Source: Gp6-AA40 sp035571515
Lineage (GTDB): Bacteria; Acidobacteriota; Vicinamibacteria; Vicinamibacterales; UBA2999
Reading direction: 5' to 3'
DNA: 64,000 nucleotides
Assembly (NCBI GenBank): GCA_035571515.1
Contig: DATNCQ010000099.1
Span: forward strand, 4,160-68,159
Both the position numbers and the translations under genes were made by a program. This document shows positions 52,505-60,288 of this stretch, one piece after another (position 1 is the stretch's first letter; every line of letters starts with the position of its first letter). Under the pieces are notes generated by a model that worked only from the letters and a program-made list of their open reading frames with translations, did no database searches and was not told the origin of the DNA.

Positions 52505-53494
52505 TTACGTCGATTTGCGGCGCGCGATATTCACTTCGCTGCACCCGTAGAGCACGTCCATGAATTTCTGGTAGTTCGCCTTCCCGACGACGAACGGGTT
52601 CGGGTCGCCCTTCTTGCGCGCCTGCAGCTTCTCGATGTTCGCGCGGAGCGGCAGCATCAACGGGTGGTTCTGCAGCGCGACCTCGACCCCCGCCTTCTTC
52701 GTCTCGGCGCGGAAGTGCTCGACTGATTTGAGGTAAGTGGCAAGCCCTTCGTCCGAGATCGGGCCGGGCGTGAGGATGGTACCGCCGTAGAGGGCCGCCA
52801 TCCGCGTCTTGCCGTTGTCCTTGACCGGGAAGATGTAGCCGAGCGCGCCGGGTGTGTGGCCGGGAATCGAGACCGGCATCACTTTGAAGTCGCCGAGCAC
52901 GATGGGCTGTCCTTCGGTGACGATCTGATCGTGCTTCGGCAGCCCCTGCGGCGGCGCGGGCGGCTGGCCGTTGCGGCCGGCGGGCGGATGCTCCATGAAG
53001 TCCCAGTCGACGGACGACAGGTAGACCTTCGTTCCGTAGTGCTCCTGGAAGTACGGCGAGTTGCCGAAATGGTCGGCGTGGCCGTGGCCGAGCAGGATCA
53101 TCTTGACGTCGGCCGGATTGAGACCGAGCGCCTGGAACCCGGGCAGCAGCTGATTGTTCAGGAACGCCGTGCCGAGCGAATCGAACATCAGCAGCCCGGC
53201 GGAGGTCTGCACGACGTAGACGACGGTGCCCTCGTTGCCGATCGCGTAGACGTTGTCGAAGATCTTCGTCGGTGGAATCGCCGGGTCGGTGGCGGCGTTG
53301 GCGCGCGGCGCCTCGCACCAGAAGTGCGCCGCCTGTCCGAACGCCGTCCCGCCAGCCTTCTTGGTCTTCTCGACCATCGCCTGCACCTCCGGCGAGTCGG
53401 GCTTCGGCGGCGCGGCGGCGGGCGCCTGGGCGAGCGCCGCGATCGGCAGCGCGGCGGCGACGACGAAACTACGGGCGAGGGTGGACAGCGACAT
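52505..53494 (-). CDS. Exported MBL-fold hydrolase (subclass B3-like)
   Basis: The 329-residue protein has a signal peptide ending A-L-A-Q, an unusual helical N-terminal stretch (about 34-60), then an intact L-G-H137-G-H139-A-D141-H142 motif and G-H-T-P-G-A-L-G. The order resembles B3-type metallo-beta-lactamases, but lactonase or other ester substrates are equally likely. It is preceded by a LacI-type site at 53533, linking it to the island regulon. Confidence 0.78.
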   Translation of the reverse strand: MSLSTLARSFVVAAALPIAALAQAPAAAPPKPDSPEVQAMVEKTKKAGGTAFGQAAHFWCEAPRANAATDPAIPPTKIFDNVYAIGNEGTVVYVVQTSAGLLMFDSLGTAFLNNQLLPGFQALGLNPADVKMILLGHGHADHFGNSPYFQEHYGTKVYLSSVDWDFMEHPPAGRNGQPPAPPQGLPKHDQIVTEGQPIVLGDFKVMPVSIPGHTPGALGYIFPVKDNGKTRMAALYGGTILTPGPISDEGLATYLKSVEHFRAETKKAGVEVALQNHPLMLPLRANIEKLQARKKGDPNPFVVGKANYQKFMDVLYGCSEVNIARRKST

Positions 53495-53532
53495 TGGGCG
53501 TCCTCCAGGAGCGCGGCCGCGGGAGCGGCCGT

Positions 53533-53570
53533 CGTGAAATCGTTTACGCGTCTTCCGGCGCGGGACTATA
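53533..53570 (-). promoter_or_regulatory. LacI-type operator near a candidate promoter
   Basis: The minus strand reads CGTAAACGATTTCA (about 53535-53548), very close to the other sites. TATAGT (53565-53570) upstream may be the -10, placing the operator just downstream of the transcription start, a repression geometry. No good -35 was found. Confidence 0.55.
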
Positions 53571-53575
53571 GCATG

Positions 53576-53983
53576 TCAACGCGGCAGGCGGGACACGCGC
53601 GGGCTGGTGCCGATCTGCTCGTAGAGCAGGCCGTCGGCGGGCCGCTCGAGCCGCCAGACATACAGCAGCGGCGTCCGGTCGCGCCCCGGGCTGCCGCTGA
53701 CGATGACGCGATCGCCGGCCTTGAACGTCGTCGCCGTGAGCCCGATGTCGAGCAGCTCCCACCGGTTGTCCAGCTCCGCCTTCCACGACTGCGCCGCGCC
53801 GCCGGCGTCGCGGACGTCCACCATCACGAACGGATGCGGGTTGACGAACTGGAACTGCGCGATGACACCGTCGAGCGTGACCCGCCGGCCCTGGTCGTAC
53901 ATCCCGGCGATCGAATGATGAGCCTCCGCCGCGGCACAGCAGGCGAGCGCGATGACCAGCGCCGGCCGCAGGCCGCGCGGCAT
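53576..53983 (-). CDS. Exported DUF6152-type protein
   Basis: The 135-residue product has a signal peptide ending A-E-A before H22-H23-S and N-P-H at 48-50. F-K-A-G-D-R-V-I-V-S-G-S-P-G-R follows. The ATG overlaps the stop of the DUF1080 gene (ATGA), so it is coupled to a putative sugar-active protein. Confidence 0.8.
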   Translation of the reverse strand: MPRGLRPALVIALACCAAAEAHHSIAGMYDQGRRVTLDGVIAQFQFVNPHPFVMVDVRDAGGAAQSWKAELDNRWELLDIGLTATTFKAGDRVIVSGSPGRDRTPLLYVWRLERPADGLLYEQIGTSPRVSRLPR

Positions 53984-54555
53984 CAGAGCGGCCTCACCTG
54001 CACGTTGCGGAACTTCACCACGCCCGCGCCGTACTGGAGCGCGAACGGCCCGCGCGCGTGCTTGGCGTCGTCGGCCTCGGCCGTCTTGACGCCGTTGAGC
54101 GTGATGACCATGTGCGACCCCTGCGCGCGGATCTCGTACGTGTTCCACTTGCCGCCCGCCTTGATCGGCGTCGCCACTTTCGCCACGTTGACGATGGCGC
54201 CGGTGCCGTAGGTGGGATCGGGGCGCGTGTCGAAGATGTTCACCTCGTAGCAGGCGTCGGCGCCCGGCATCTGCGCGTTCGCGCAGCGGATGAAGATGCC
54301 GCTGTTGGCGGGCGTGTCCACCCAGAACTCCGCCTTGATCTCGAAGTCGCCGTACGGCTGCTTCGTGACCAGGTAGCCGCCCATACCCTTGTCGGCCTGC
54401 AGGACGCCGTCCACGATCGTCCAGTTGGCGTCGCCGACCTTGTTGAAGTTGTCGAGGTTCTTGCCGTCGAACAGCGTCGTAAACCCGCCGCCGCGCTGCG
54501 CGGACAGCGTGAGCGACGCCGCGAGGACGAGGGTCAACACGACGAAGCGTTTCAT
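53983..54555 (-). CDS. Exported DUF1080 (3-keto-disaccharide hydrolase-like) protein
   Basis: The 190-residue protein has a signal peptide ending L-S-A-Q and one concanavalin-like DUF1080 domain: F-T-T-L-F-D-G-K-N-L-D-N-F, Y-G-D-F-E-I-K-A-E-F-W, N-S-G-I-F-I-R, and a C-terminal V-K-F-R-N-V-Q-V-R. Pfam now describes this family as 3-keto-disaccharide hydrolases, cleaving glycosides oxidised at C3. AAGGAG gives the start. With the nearby Gfo/Idh/MocA gene it hints at keto-glycoside metabolism. Confidence 0.85.
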   Translation of the reverse strand: MKRFVVLTLVLAASLTLSAQRGGGFTTLFDGKNLDNFNKVGDANWTIVDGVLQADKGMGGYLVTKQPYGDFEIKAEFWVDTPANSGIFIRCANAQMPGADACYEVNIFDTRPDPTYGTGAIVNVAKVATPIKAGGKWNTYEIRAQGSHMVITLNGVKTAEADDAKHARGPFALQYGAGVVKFRNVQVRPL

Positions 54556-54567
54556 GATCAACTCCTT

Positions 54568-54666
54568 GGGCCGACCTGAAGGTCGGCCCCTGCGTCTCTC
54601 TAATGCGTGAAAATCGGCCCCTACGTCCCCATCACAACGACGTAGAGGCGGACCTTCAGGTCCGCC
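54568..54666. repeat. Hairpin elements: GGGCCGACC form, a half copy, and a reverse GGCGGACC copy
   Basis: The first copy (54568-54595) touches the ribosome site of the DUF1080 gene. A half copy ends near 54626. The reverse copy (54640-54666) ends in the TAG stop codon of the DUF336 gene. Two stem versions occur side by side, each self-complementary. Confidence 0.88.
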
Positions 54667-55157
54667 TACCTCAATGAACTCGCGACCGAGGCGAGCGCCG
54701 CGCGCGCGCACTTCTCGTCGCCTTCCTGGTTGGGGGAACCGCTGATGCCGATGGCGCCAATGGTGTCGGTGCCGACGTTGATCGGCAGCCCGCCGCCGAG
54801 CGGGATGATGTCCACGAGGAATCGCTGGCCCGAGAGCTCGGTGGGCCCGTTGGTGCGCTTGGCCACGTCCATCGACGGCACCTTGAAGGTGCGCGAGGTG
54901 TAGGCCTTGCGTCGGGCGAGGTCCGCGTTGTGCGGGTTCGCCGTGTCGGCGCGCAGCAGCACCTTGAGGTCGCCGGCGCGGTCGACGACCGCGGCCGTCA
55001 CGTCGAAGCCGTCGGCCTTGCACTGCGCCATCGCGGCGTTGGCGATCTGCAGCGCGAGCTGCAGCGAGATGTTGCGCTCCGTGAGGATCTGCCCCTGGGC
55101 CATCATCGGCACCGCGGCGGCAATCGCCGCGGCCACGAGCACGGTCTTGAGCTGCAC
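54666..55157 (-). CDS. Exported GlcG/HbpS-like (DUF336) protein
   Basis: From a GTG at 55157, supported by AAGGAGG, the 163-residue product has a signal peptide and a haem-degrading/HbpS-like fold: L-A-L-Q-I-A-N-A-A, V-V-D-R-A-G-D-L-K-V, and G-A-I-G-I-S-G-S. Members bind haem or accompany glycolate/diol metabolism. Exported versions are common in Acidobacteria. It stands upstream of DUF1080 and DUF6152 on the same strand, separated by hairpin repeats. Confidence 0.78.
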   Translation of the reverse strand: MQLKTVLVAAAIAAAVPMMAQGQILTERNISLQLALQIANAAMAQCKADGFDVTAAVVDRAGDLKVLLRADTANPHNADLARRKAYTSRTFKVPSMDVAKRTNGPTELSGQRFLVDIIPLGGGLPINVGTDTIGAIGISGSPNQEGDEKCARAALASVASSLR

Positions 55158-55216
55158 GTTCGGCCTCCTTCGCGTGGAAAGGCGACGCCATGATAGCGCA
55201 GGGCGCCGCCCGCGCT

Positions 55217-55927
55217 TCAGCGGCCGAGTGCCTTGGCCAGGGAGATCGGCGCGAACACGAGGACCGGCGATCGCTCGTCGCCAAACCACAAATGGAGGTC
55301 CCCGGCCACCAGCCGCACGCTCGGCATCGGCTGCCGGTGGGCGTCGGCCGGCCAGGGCGTCCGCAGCGCGATCGCAATCGCGTCCTGGACGTCGCTGAGC
55401 GCGCTCAAGACGACCGACGCGATGTGCGCCGGCGACTGGCCGAGGCTGTCGAGGAGGAGCCCGACGGACGTGGCGCCGATGACGCGGCCTTCGTGGAGCA
55501 CCTGCAGGGAGCCGTCGCGGCCCTCGATCGAAAACCCTTCTGGCACGTCCCGGGCGAGCGACTTCGCCAGCGCGGCACTCAGGCGCGCGGCGAGATCACG
55601 GTGCTCCGGCGGTGGGTGCGGTGCGTCGCCGCCGACCGTGGCATCCATCGACAGCCGCAGCGTCGCGACAGTGCGAATGTTGAACTGGCCGTCGATGTTG
55701 TCGATGTCGACGAGGCTGCCTTCGGAGATGCCGAGCTGCTCGGCAAGCCAGGGCTTGATCGTGATGATCAGGAACTGGTCGTCGGAGGTCGCGATGCGCC
55801 CCGCCGCCGCGGCGAGCGCCGCGCCGCCCGCGGCGAGCGGAATGCGCAGCGTCAACTCGCCGTTGATGCGCTCGACGGGTCCAGTCAGCGAGACGGGCGG
55901 TTTCGTCTCGTCGCCAGCGTCAACCAT
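55217..55927 (-). CDS. Conserved hypothetical protein, possible two-domain cytoplasmic protein
   Basis: The 236-residue product has no signal peptide. The N half has I-P-L-A-A-G-G-A-A-L, F-L-I-I-T-I-K-P-W-L-A and V-D-I-D-N-I-D-G-Q-F-N, which looks like a small alpha/beta or beta-barrel domain. The C half has an S-L-Q-V-L-H-E-G-R-V strand and a helical stretch. I do not recognise the family. It ends 60 bases from the DUF336 start on the same strand, and a tandem-arm hairpin lies just upstream of its start. Confidence 0.5.
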   Translation of the reverse strand: MVDAGDETKPPVSLTGPVERINGELTLRIPLAAGGAALAAAAGRIATSDDQFLIITIKPWLAEQLGISEGSLVDIDNIDGQFNIRTVATLRLSMDATVGGDAPHPPPEHRDLAARLSAALAKSLARDVPEGFSIEGRDGSLQVLHEGRVIGATSVGLLLDSLGQSPAHIASVVLSALSDVQDAIAIALRTPWPADAHRQPMPSVRLVAGDLHLWFGDERSPVLVFAPISLAKALGR

Positions 55928-55946
55928 GGCTCTACCGATAGACCGT

Positions 55947-56031
55947 CAGTCGGCAGCGGGCAGCGGGCAGCGGGCAGCTGGCAGTGAGTGGCAGAAAATC
56001 TCTACCTGCCCACTGCCCACTGCCCACTGAC
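55947..56031. repeat. Hairpin with GGGCAGC/CCCACTG tandem arms
   Basis: The left arm has four GGGCAGC-like 7-mers (55947-55994). The right arm has three GCCCACT units (56006-56031), partly complementary. It ends in the stop codon of the minus-strand gene at 56031. A partial relative lies at 26300. Confidence 0.85.
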
Positions 56032-57518
56032 TAATTCGTCGCCGCCGTTCCCGCCGCCGCCTTCTCCAGCTCCGCGACGTTGGTCGTGCGATTGCCGTGG
56101 AACGGCGCAATGGTCTGCACGTCGAGCTTCAACCGCTTGATGTTGTCGTTGAGCGCCTTCGCAAACACGACGGCCGGCGGAATCATCGGCGCGCCAGCCT
56201 GCGCCGGCGGCGTGAACGCGTCCGGCTCGCCGAGAATCTTCTCCGCCGGCAGATAGACGATCATCATGTCGCCCGTGTGGTCGTAGCCCTGCAGGCGATG
56301 CAGCTCGATCACACGCTTGCCGTCGGTCAGCCTGCCGTTGTCGCCCACGGTCTGAATCTTCACGGCCTTCTTCGACGAGGCAAGCCGGTCCGGGGCGATC
56401 GTGTGCGGCGTCGTCGCGACGCGTTCGAGGAACGCCTTGTTCGACTGGTGCGTCACGATGGTGGCGCCTTCGTCGATCGCCGCGCGGATGCCGCCGAGAT
56501 GATCCCAGTGGTGATGCGACGTCACGACGTAGCGGATCGGCTTGTTGGGGATCAGCTCCTTCGCCTTCGCCAGCACCGCCTCGCCGCGCGCCTGGGTGAG
56601 CGGCGTGTCGACGACGACGATGTGGTCGGCCATCTCGATGGCGAGGCTGTGATGCGAGCCGCCGGTGAGGTAGTAGACGCCCTCGGCCAGCTTCTGCGAC
56701 TCGACGCGCGCGGGCGGGGGCTGGAAGTTGCGGACGTTCTGCGGCACCTGGATGTCGACGGCGGGATTGACCGTGACGGCCGAGACCGTGATGTCGTACG
56801 CGGGATAGCCGTCCTGCGTCTGCACGAAGCGCGCCGGCAGCTGCAGCCCGCTGAAGTCCTTATAGCCCGAGTACGTCGTCTCGATGAGCATGTCGCCGAC
56901 GATCGGCTGGTCGATCCACGTGCGGACCTTCTCGACCTGCCCCTGCGCGTTGACGGTCCCTTCCATCTTGTACTTGCCGCCGACGGTGAACGAGACGTCC
57001 GTCTTGCCGCCGTTCGCCTTCGTCGTCGCGTTGTTGGCCATCGCGGCCTTCACGAAGCCGATCGGCGTGGCCCAGAGCATGAGCATCCGCTCGGGGGCGG
57101 CGTCGGGGTTGGGAGCGGCCATCGGCGCCGTCCCGGCCGGCGCGTTGGGTGGAGGCACCGGCTGGTTCCATGCGTAGTCGCCGCTGACCACCGCGATCTG
57201 CCGCTGGTCGCCGAAGAACGGCGCGCCGCCGCCTTTCGGCATGACCGCGCCCATCGTGCGCAGCAGCTCGACGCGCATGCTCGCGGTGTCGTAGTTGACG
57301 AGCGCGGTGAAGCTCTTCACCTCGACCCGCGGCCACGGATCGGAGGAGGTGTAATTCTGACCGACCGAGAAGTTCGAGCCCGAGCCGGTGATCTGCAGCG
57401 TCTTGACCCTGGCGACGCCCATCTTGTCCGCGGCGGTCTGCAGCGCCCCCTGCTGGGCCGACAGGCCGGATGCCATGACGACGAAGGCGAACACAGCGAG
57501 AGCGATATACCTGCGCAT
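56031..57518 (-). CDS. Exported two-domain protein: LolA-like N half plus MBL-fold hydrolase
   Basis: From the ATG at 57518 (GGAGAA upstream) the 495-residue protein has a signal peptide ending L-S-A-Q. A ~230-residue beta-rich region resembles LolA/outer-membrane lipoprotein-sorting folds. The MBL domain (from about 275) has an intact S-H335-H-H337-W-D339-H340-L-G-G. Y-L-P-A-E-K-I-L-G follows. Such two-part proteins may bind a lipid-like or hydrophobic substrate, but this is inference. It is divergent from the aldehyde dehydrogenase gene. Confidence 0.72.
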   Translation of the reverse strand: MRRYIALAVFAFVVMASGLSAQQGALQTAADKMGVARVKTLQITGSGSNFSVGQNYTSSDPWPRVEVKSFTALVNYDTASMRVELLRTMGAVMPKGGGAPFFGDQRQIAVVSGDYAWNQPVPPPNAPAGTAPMAAPNPDAAPERMLMLWATPIGFVKAAMANNATTKANGGKTDVSFTVGGKYKMEGTVNAQGQVEKVRTWIDQPIVGDMLIETTYSGYKDFSGLQLPARFVQTQDGYPAYDITVSAVTVNPAVDIQVPQNVRNFQPPPARVESQKLAEGVYYLTGGSHHSLAIEMADHIVVVDTPLTQARGEAVLAKAKELIPNKPIRYVVTSHHHWDHLGGIRAAIDEGATIVTHQSNKAFLERVATTPHTIAPDRLASSKKAVKIQTVGDNGRLTDGKRVIELHRLQGYDHTGDMMIVYLPAEKILGEPDAFTPPAQAGAPMIPPAVVFAKALNDNIKRLKLDVQTIAPFHGNRTTNVAELEKAAAGTAATN

Positions 57519-57547
57519 GATGGTTCTCCACAAACAAAAGGCCGAGG

Positions 57548-57570
57548 CGTAGAGGCCGGCTGAATGCGCC
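57548..57570. repeat. Degenerate reverse copy of the hairpin element
   Basis: GCGTAGAGGCCGGCTGAATG keeps the reversed CTACG flank and a GGCCGGC arm, but the other arm is eroded. It lies between the divergent MBL and aldehyde dehydrogenase genes. Confidence 0.5.
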
Positions 57571-57585
57571 TGAACAGCCGCCTAG

Positions 57586-57591
57586 TATACT
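57586..57591 (+). promoter_or_regulatory. -10 box of the aldehyde dehydrogenase gene
   Basis: TATACT ends 12 bases before the ATG at 57604. The mRNA leader would be about five bases, with no ribosome site. Confidence 0.45.
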
Positions 57592-57603
57592 GCCGGATCG
57601 ATC

Positions 57604-59097
57604 ATGACCATTGCTGCGCAACCGCTATCACACAACACCGTCAACGTCTCCCGCTCGCTGATGCTGATTGACGGCAAGCTGATCGAGAGCGCCGACGGCC
57701 GGCACATCGACATCGAGAACCCGGCGGACCGCACCATCGTCGCGCAGGTGCCACGCGCGGGCGACGCGGACGTCGACGCGGCGGTCCGTGCCGCCGCGGC
57801 CGCGTTCGACACGTGGAAGCGCGTGACGCCGAAGGACCGCGGCCGGATGCTGCTGCGCATCGCCGACGCCGTGGAGGCGGAGACCGAGGCGCTGGCGCGT
57901 ACCGTCGCGCTCGAGACTGGCAACGCCATCCGCACGCAGGCGCGCCCGGAGATCAAGAGCGCCGCCGACGTGATCAGGTATTACGGCGGGCTGACGGGCG
58001 AGACCAAGGGGGAGACCGTCCCGCTCGGCGAGCACGTCCTCAGCTACACCCGCCGCGAGCCGATCGGCGTGGTCGGCGGCATCGTGCCGTGGAACGCGCC
58101 GGTCATCCTCGGCACGCTCAAGATTGCGATGGCGATTGCCGCGGGCAACACGCTGGTGCTGAAGGCCGCGGAGGATGCGCCGCTCGGGCTGCTGCGCATC
58201 GCGCAGATCTGCAACGAGCATCTCCCGCCGGGCGTGCTGAACCTGCTCACCGGCTACGGCGAGGAAGCGGGCGCGGCGCTCGCGCGCCATCCGCTTGTCC
58301 GCAAGCTGTCCTTTACCGGATCGACCGAGGTCGGCAAGCTGATCATGCACGCCGCGGCCGATCGCATCGTCCCCGTGTCGCTGGAACTGGGCGGCAAGAG
58401 TCCGGCGATCGTGTTTGCCGACGCCGACGAGCAGCGCACCGTCGACGGCGTGATCACGGGGATGCGCGTGACGCGGCAGGGGCAATCGTGCACCGCGGGA
58501 TCGCGCATCTTCCTCCACCGGTCGATCTTCGACTCGTTCGTGACGAAGCTGAGCGCGACGCTGCAGAAGCTGAAGATCGGCGACCCGAGCGATGAAGCCA
58601 CCGACATGGGCGCCATCATCAACCGCAAGCAGTTCGATCGCGTCTGCGACTACATCACCGACGGCGTGCAGCAGCAGGGATCGCGGCTCGTGCTCGGCGG
58701 GTTGCCGCCCGGCGACGGACCGCTGGCCAGGGGCTACTTCGTTCAGCCGACGGTCTTCGCCGGCGTGAGCAACGACTGGCGCATCGCGCGCGAGGAAATC
58801 TTCGGCCCCGTGATGGTCGCCATCCCGTGGGAAGACGAACGCGACGCGATTGCGATGGCCAACGACAGCCACTACGGCCTCGCCGCCTACGTGTGGACGC
58901 GAGACGTCAGCAAGGCCATCAACACCGCGCACGCGATCGAGTCCGGCTGGGTACAGGTCAACCAGGGGCTCGGCCAATTCCCAGGTCAGGCGTACGGCGG
59001 CTTCAAGCAGAGCGGGATGGGCCGCGAGTACTCGCTCGAAGGAATGCTCGACAGTTATACGCAGCGGAAGAGCGTTACCATCAATTTGCAATGGTGA
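57604..59097 (+). CDS. NAD(P)-dependent aldehyde dehydrogenase
   Basis: The 497-residue ALDH-superfamily enzyme oxidises an aldehyde to the acid with NAD(P)+. Catalytic residues are all present: N164 (V-P-W-N-A-P), K187, E261 (L-E-L-G-G-K-S-P) and C296 (G-Q-S-C-T-A-G). The closest general type is betaine/gamma-aminobutyraldehyde-like class; the substrate cannot be fixed. It is cytoplasmic and apparently monocistronic. It could process aldehydes produced by the neighbouring island. Confidence 0.92.
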   Translation: MTIAAQPLSHNTVNVSRSLMLIDGKLIESADGRHIDIENPADRTIVAQVPRAGDADVDAAVRAAAAAFDTWKRVTPKDRGRMLLRIADAVEAETEALARTVALETGNAIRTQARPEIKSAADVIRYYGGLTGETKGETVPLGEHVLSYTRREPIGVVGGIVPWNAPVILGTLKIAMAIAAGNTLVLKAAEDAPLGLLRIAQICNEHLPPGVLNLLTGYGEEAGAALARHPLVRKLSFTGSTEVGKLIMHAAADRIVPVSLELGGKSPAIVFADADEQRTVDGVITGMRVTRQGQSCTAGSRIFLHRSIFDSFVTKLSATLQKLKIGDPSDEATDMGAIINRKQFDRVCDYITDGVQQQGSRLVLGGLPPGDGPLARGYFVQPTVFAGVSNDWRIAREEIFGPVMVAIPWEDERDAIAMANDSHYGLAAYVWTRDVSKAINTAHAIESGWVQVNQGLGQFPGQAYGGFKQSGMGREYSLEGMLDSYTQRKSVTINLQW

Positions 59098-59291
59098 AGC
59101 GCGCGAGGCGGGGTCCGCCGTCGCCTCGCCATCGCTCGGCCATACACGCGCCCCGTACGTAGGCCACATTCTGTCCGCTTCCGACACCACAGCAGGAATC
59201 GATGGAGTCCGGGTGCCGCGCAGCTGCCGCCACCACAGCGGCGTGGACCCGGCATAAGTACTGCGATGGGAACGTCCACAGGAGGAGATCT

Positions 59292-60275
59292 ATGTTCCGT
59301 GGAATTGTTTTCGTCGGGTTGCTAGCGATGGCGCCCAGCCTCGCCATGGCGCAGCAGCCGTGCACGACCGATGCACGCCACGTCGTTGACGAGTTGTACC
59401 GGCACATGCTCGAGCGGACGGCCGACGCCGGCAGCCAGGGTTGGGTCGACAGGCTGAACAGTGGTACGACCGTACGCGAGATCGTCCGTCAGATCGCGCA
59501 GTCGCCCGAGCACATGCAGCGTTTCTTCAATGGGAACGACCAGGACTCGGTCGGCACCATGTATCGGCACATTCTCGGCCGGCAGCCGGACGCGAGCGGC
59601 CTCCGCACGATGACTGATGTCGCGAACCGCCAGGGGCGCCCGGCGGTCGTCGAAACAATCGTCAATTCGCCTGAGTACACGCGCACCTTCGGCGACTGGG
59701 GCGTTCCCGGCTCCGGCGGTGTGACGTTCTGCGGCAACGGCAGCAACACGGCCGCGTCGACCACGACCAGCGTCAACAACACGCAGATGCGCTTCGCCGA
59801 TATGGACCGCAACCACAACGGTCAGATCGAGCGCGGCGAATGGCGCGGCAGCCCGCGCCAGTTTGCGATCCACGACTGGAACAACGACGGGGTTCTGTCG
59901 GGTGACGAAGTCCAGAACGGCGCCGTGCCGCCGTCCGCTTCGCTCGAGGCGGAGGACTACAACATGACGGCGAGCGACCGGTTCGCGTACCTCGACGTGA
60001 ACAACAACGGTTACGTCGATCGCACCGAGTGGGATGGCGCACTGAACACGTTCTACGACCTCGACAGCAACAACGATAACCGCCTCACCCGGGCCGAGTT
60101 GAACCGCGGTCGCCGCGCGACGTTTGCGGCGCTCGACGCTAATGGTGACGACCGCATCAGCCTCGCCGAGTGGGGCTGGTCGCACCGCAGCTTCGACGAG
60201 ATGGATACCAACAGGGACGGCGTGATCACGCGGAACGAGTTCCGCAGCGGCGCCGTGCCCACGACGGGACGGTAA
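59292..60275 (+). CDS. Exported DUF4214 protein with six EF-hand-like calcium loops
   Basis: The 327-residue protein starts after AGGAGGAG and has a signal peptide ending A-M-A-Q. Residues 30-125 contain two DUF4214-like helical repeats (V-D-E-L-Y-R-H-M-L-E-R and G-T-M-Y-R-H-I-L-G-R). From about 165 there are six Asp-rich loops: D-M-D-R-N-H-N-G, D-W-N-N-D-G, D-V-N-N-N-G, D-L-D-S-N-N-D, D-A-N-G-D-D and D-T-N-R-D-G, each ending in an acidic residue, as in EF hands. DUF4214 occurs in S-layer-like and glycan-linked proteins. A calcium-stabilised surface protein is likely. Confidence 0.82.
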   Translation: MFRGIVFVGLLAMAPSLAMAQQPCTTDARHVVDELYRHMLERTADAGSQGWVDRLNSGTTVREIVRQIAQSPEHMQRFFNGNDQDSVGTMYRHILGRQPDASGLRTMTDVANRQGRPAVVETIVNSPEYTRTFGDWGVPGSGGVTFCGNGSNTAASTTTSVNNTQMRFADMDRNHNGQIERGEWRGSPRQFAIHDWNNDGVLSGDEVQNGAVPPSASLEAEDYNMTASDRFAYLDVNNNGYVDRTEWDGALNTFYDLDSNNDNRLTRAELNRGRRATFAALDANGDDRISLAEWGWSHRSFDEMDTNRDGVITRNEFRSGAVPTTGR

Positions 60276-60288
60276 CTTCGCGGACGGG

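Noticed and set aside
55190..56030. Plus-strand frames of 265 codons opposite the 55217 gene
   Set aside because: They run into the tandem-repeat hairpin and have Arg-rich low-complexity products; the minus-strand frame is the better gene.
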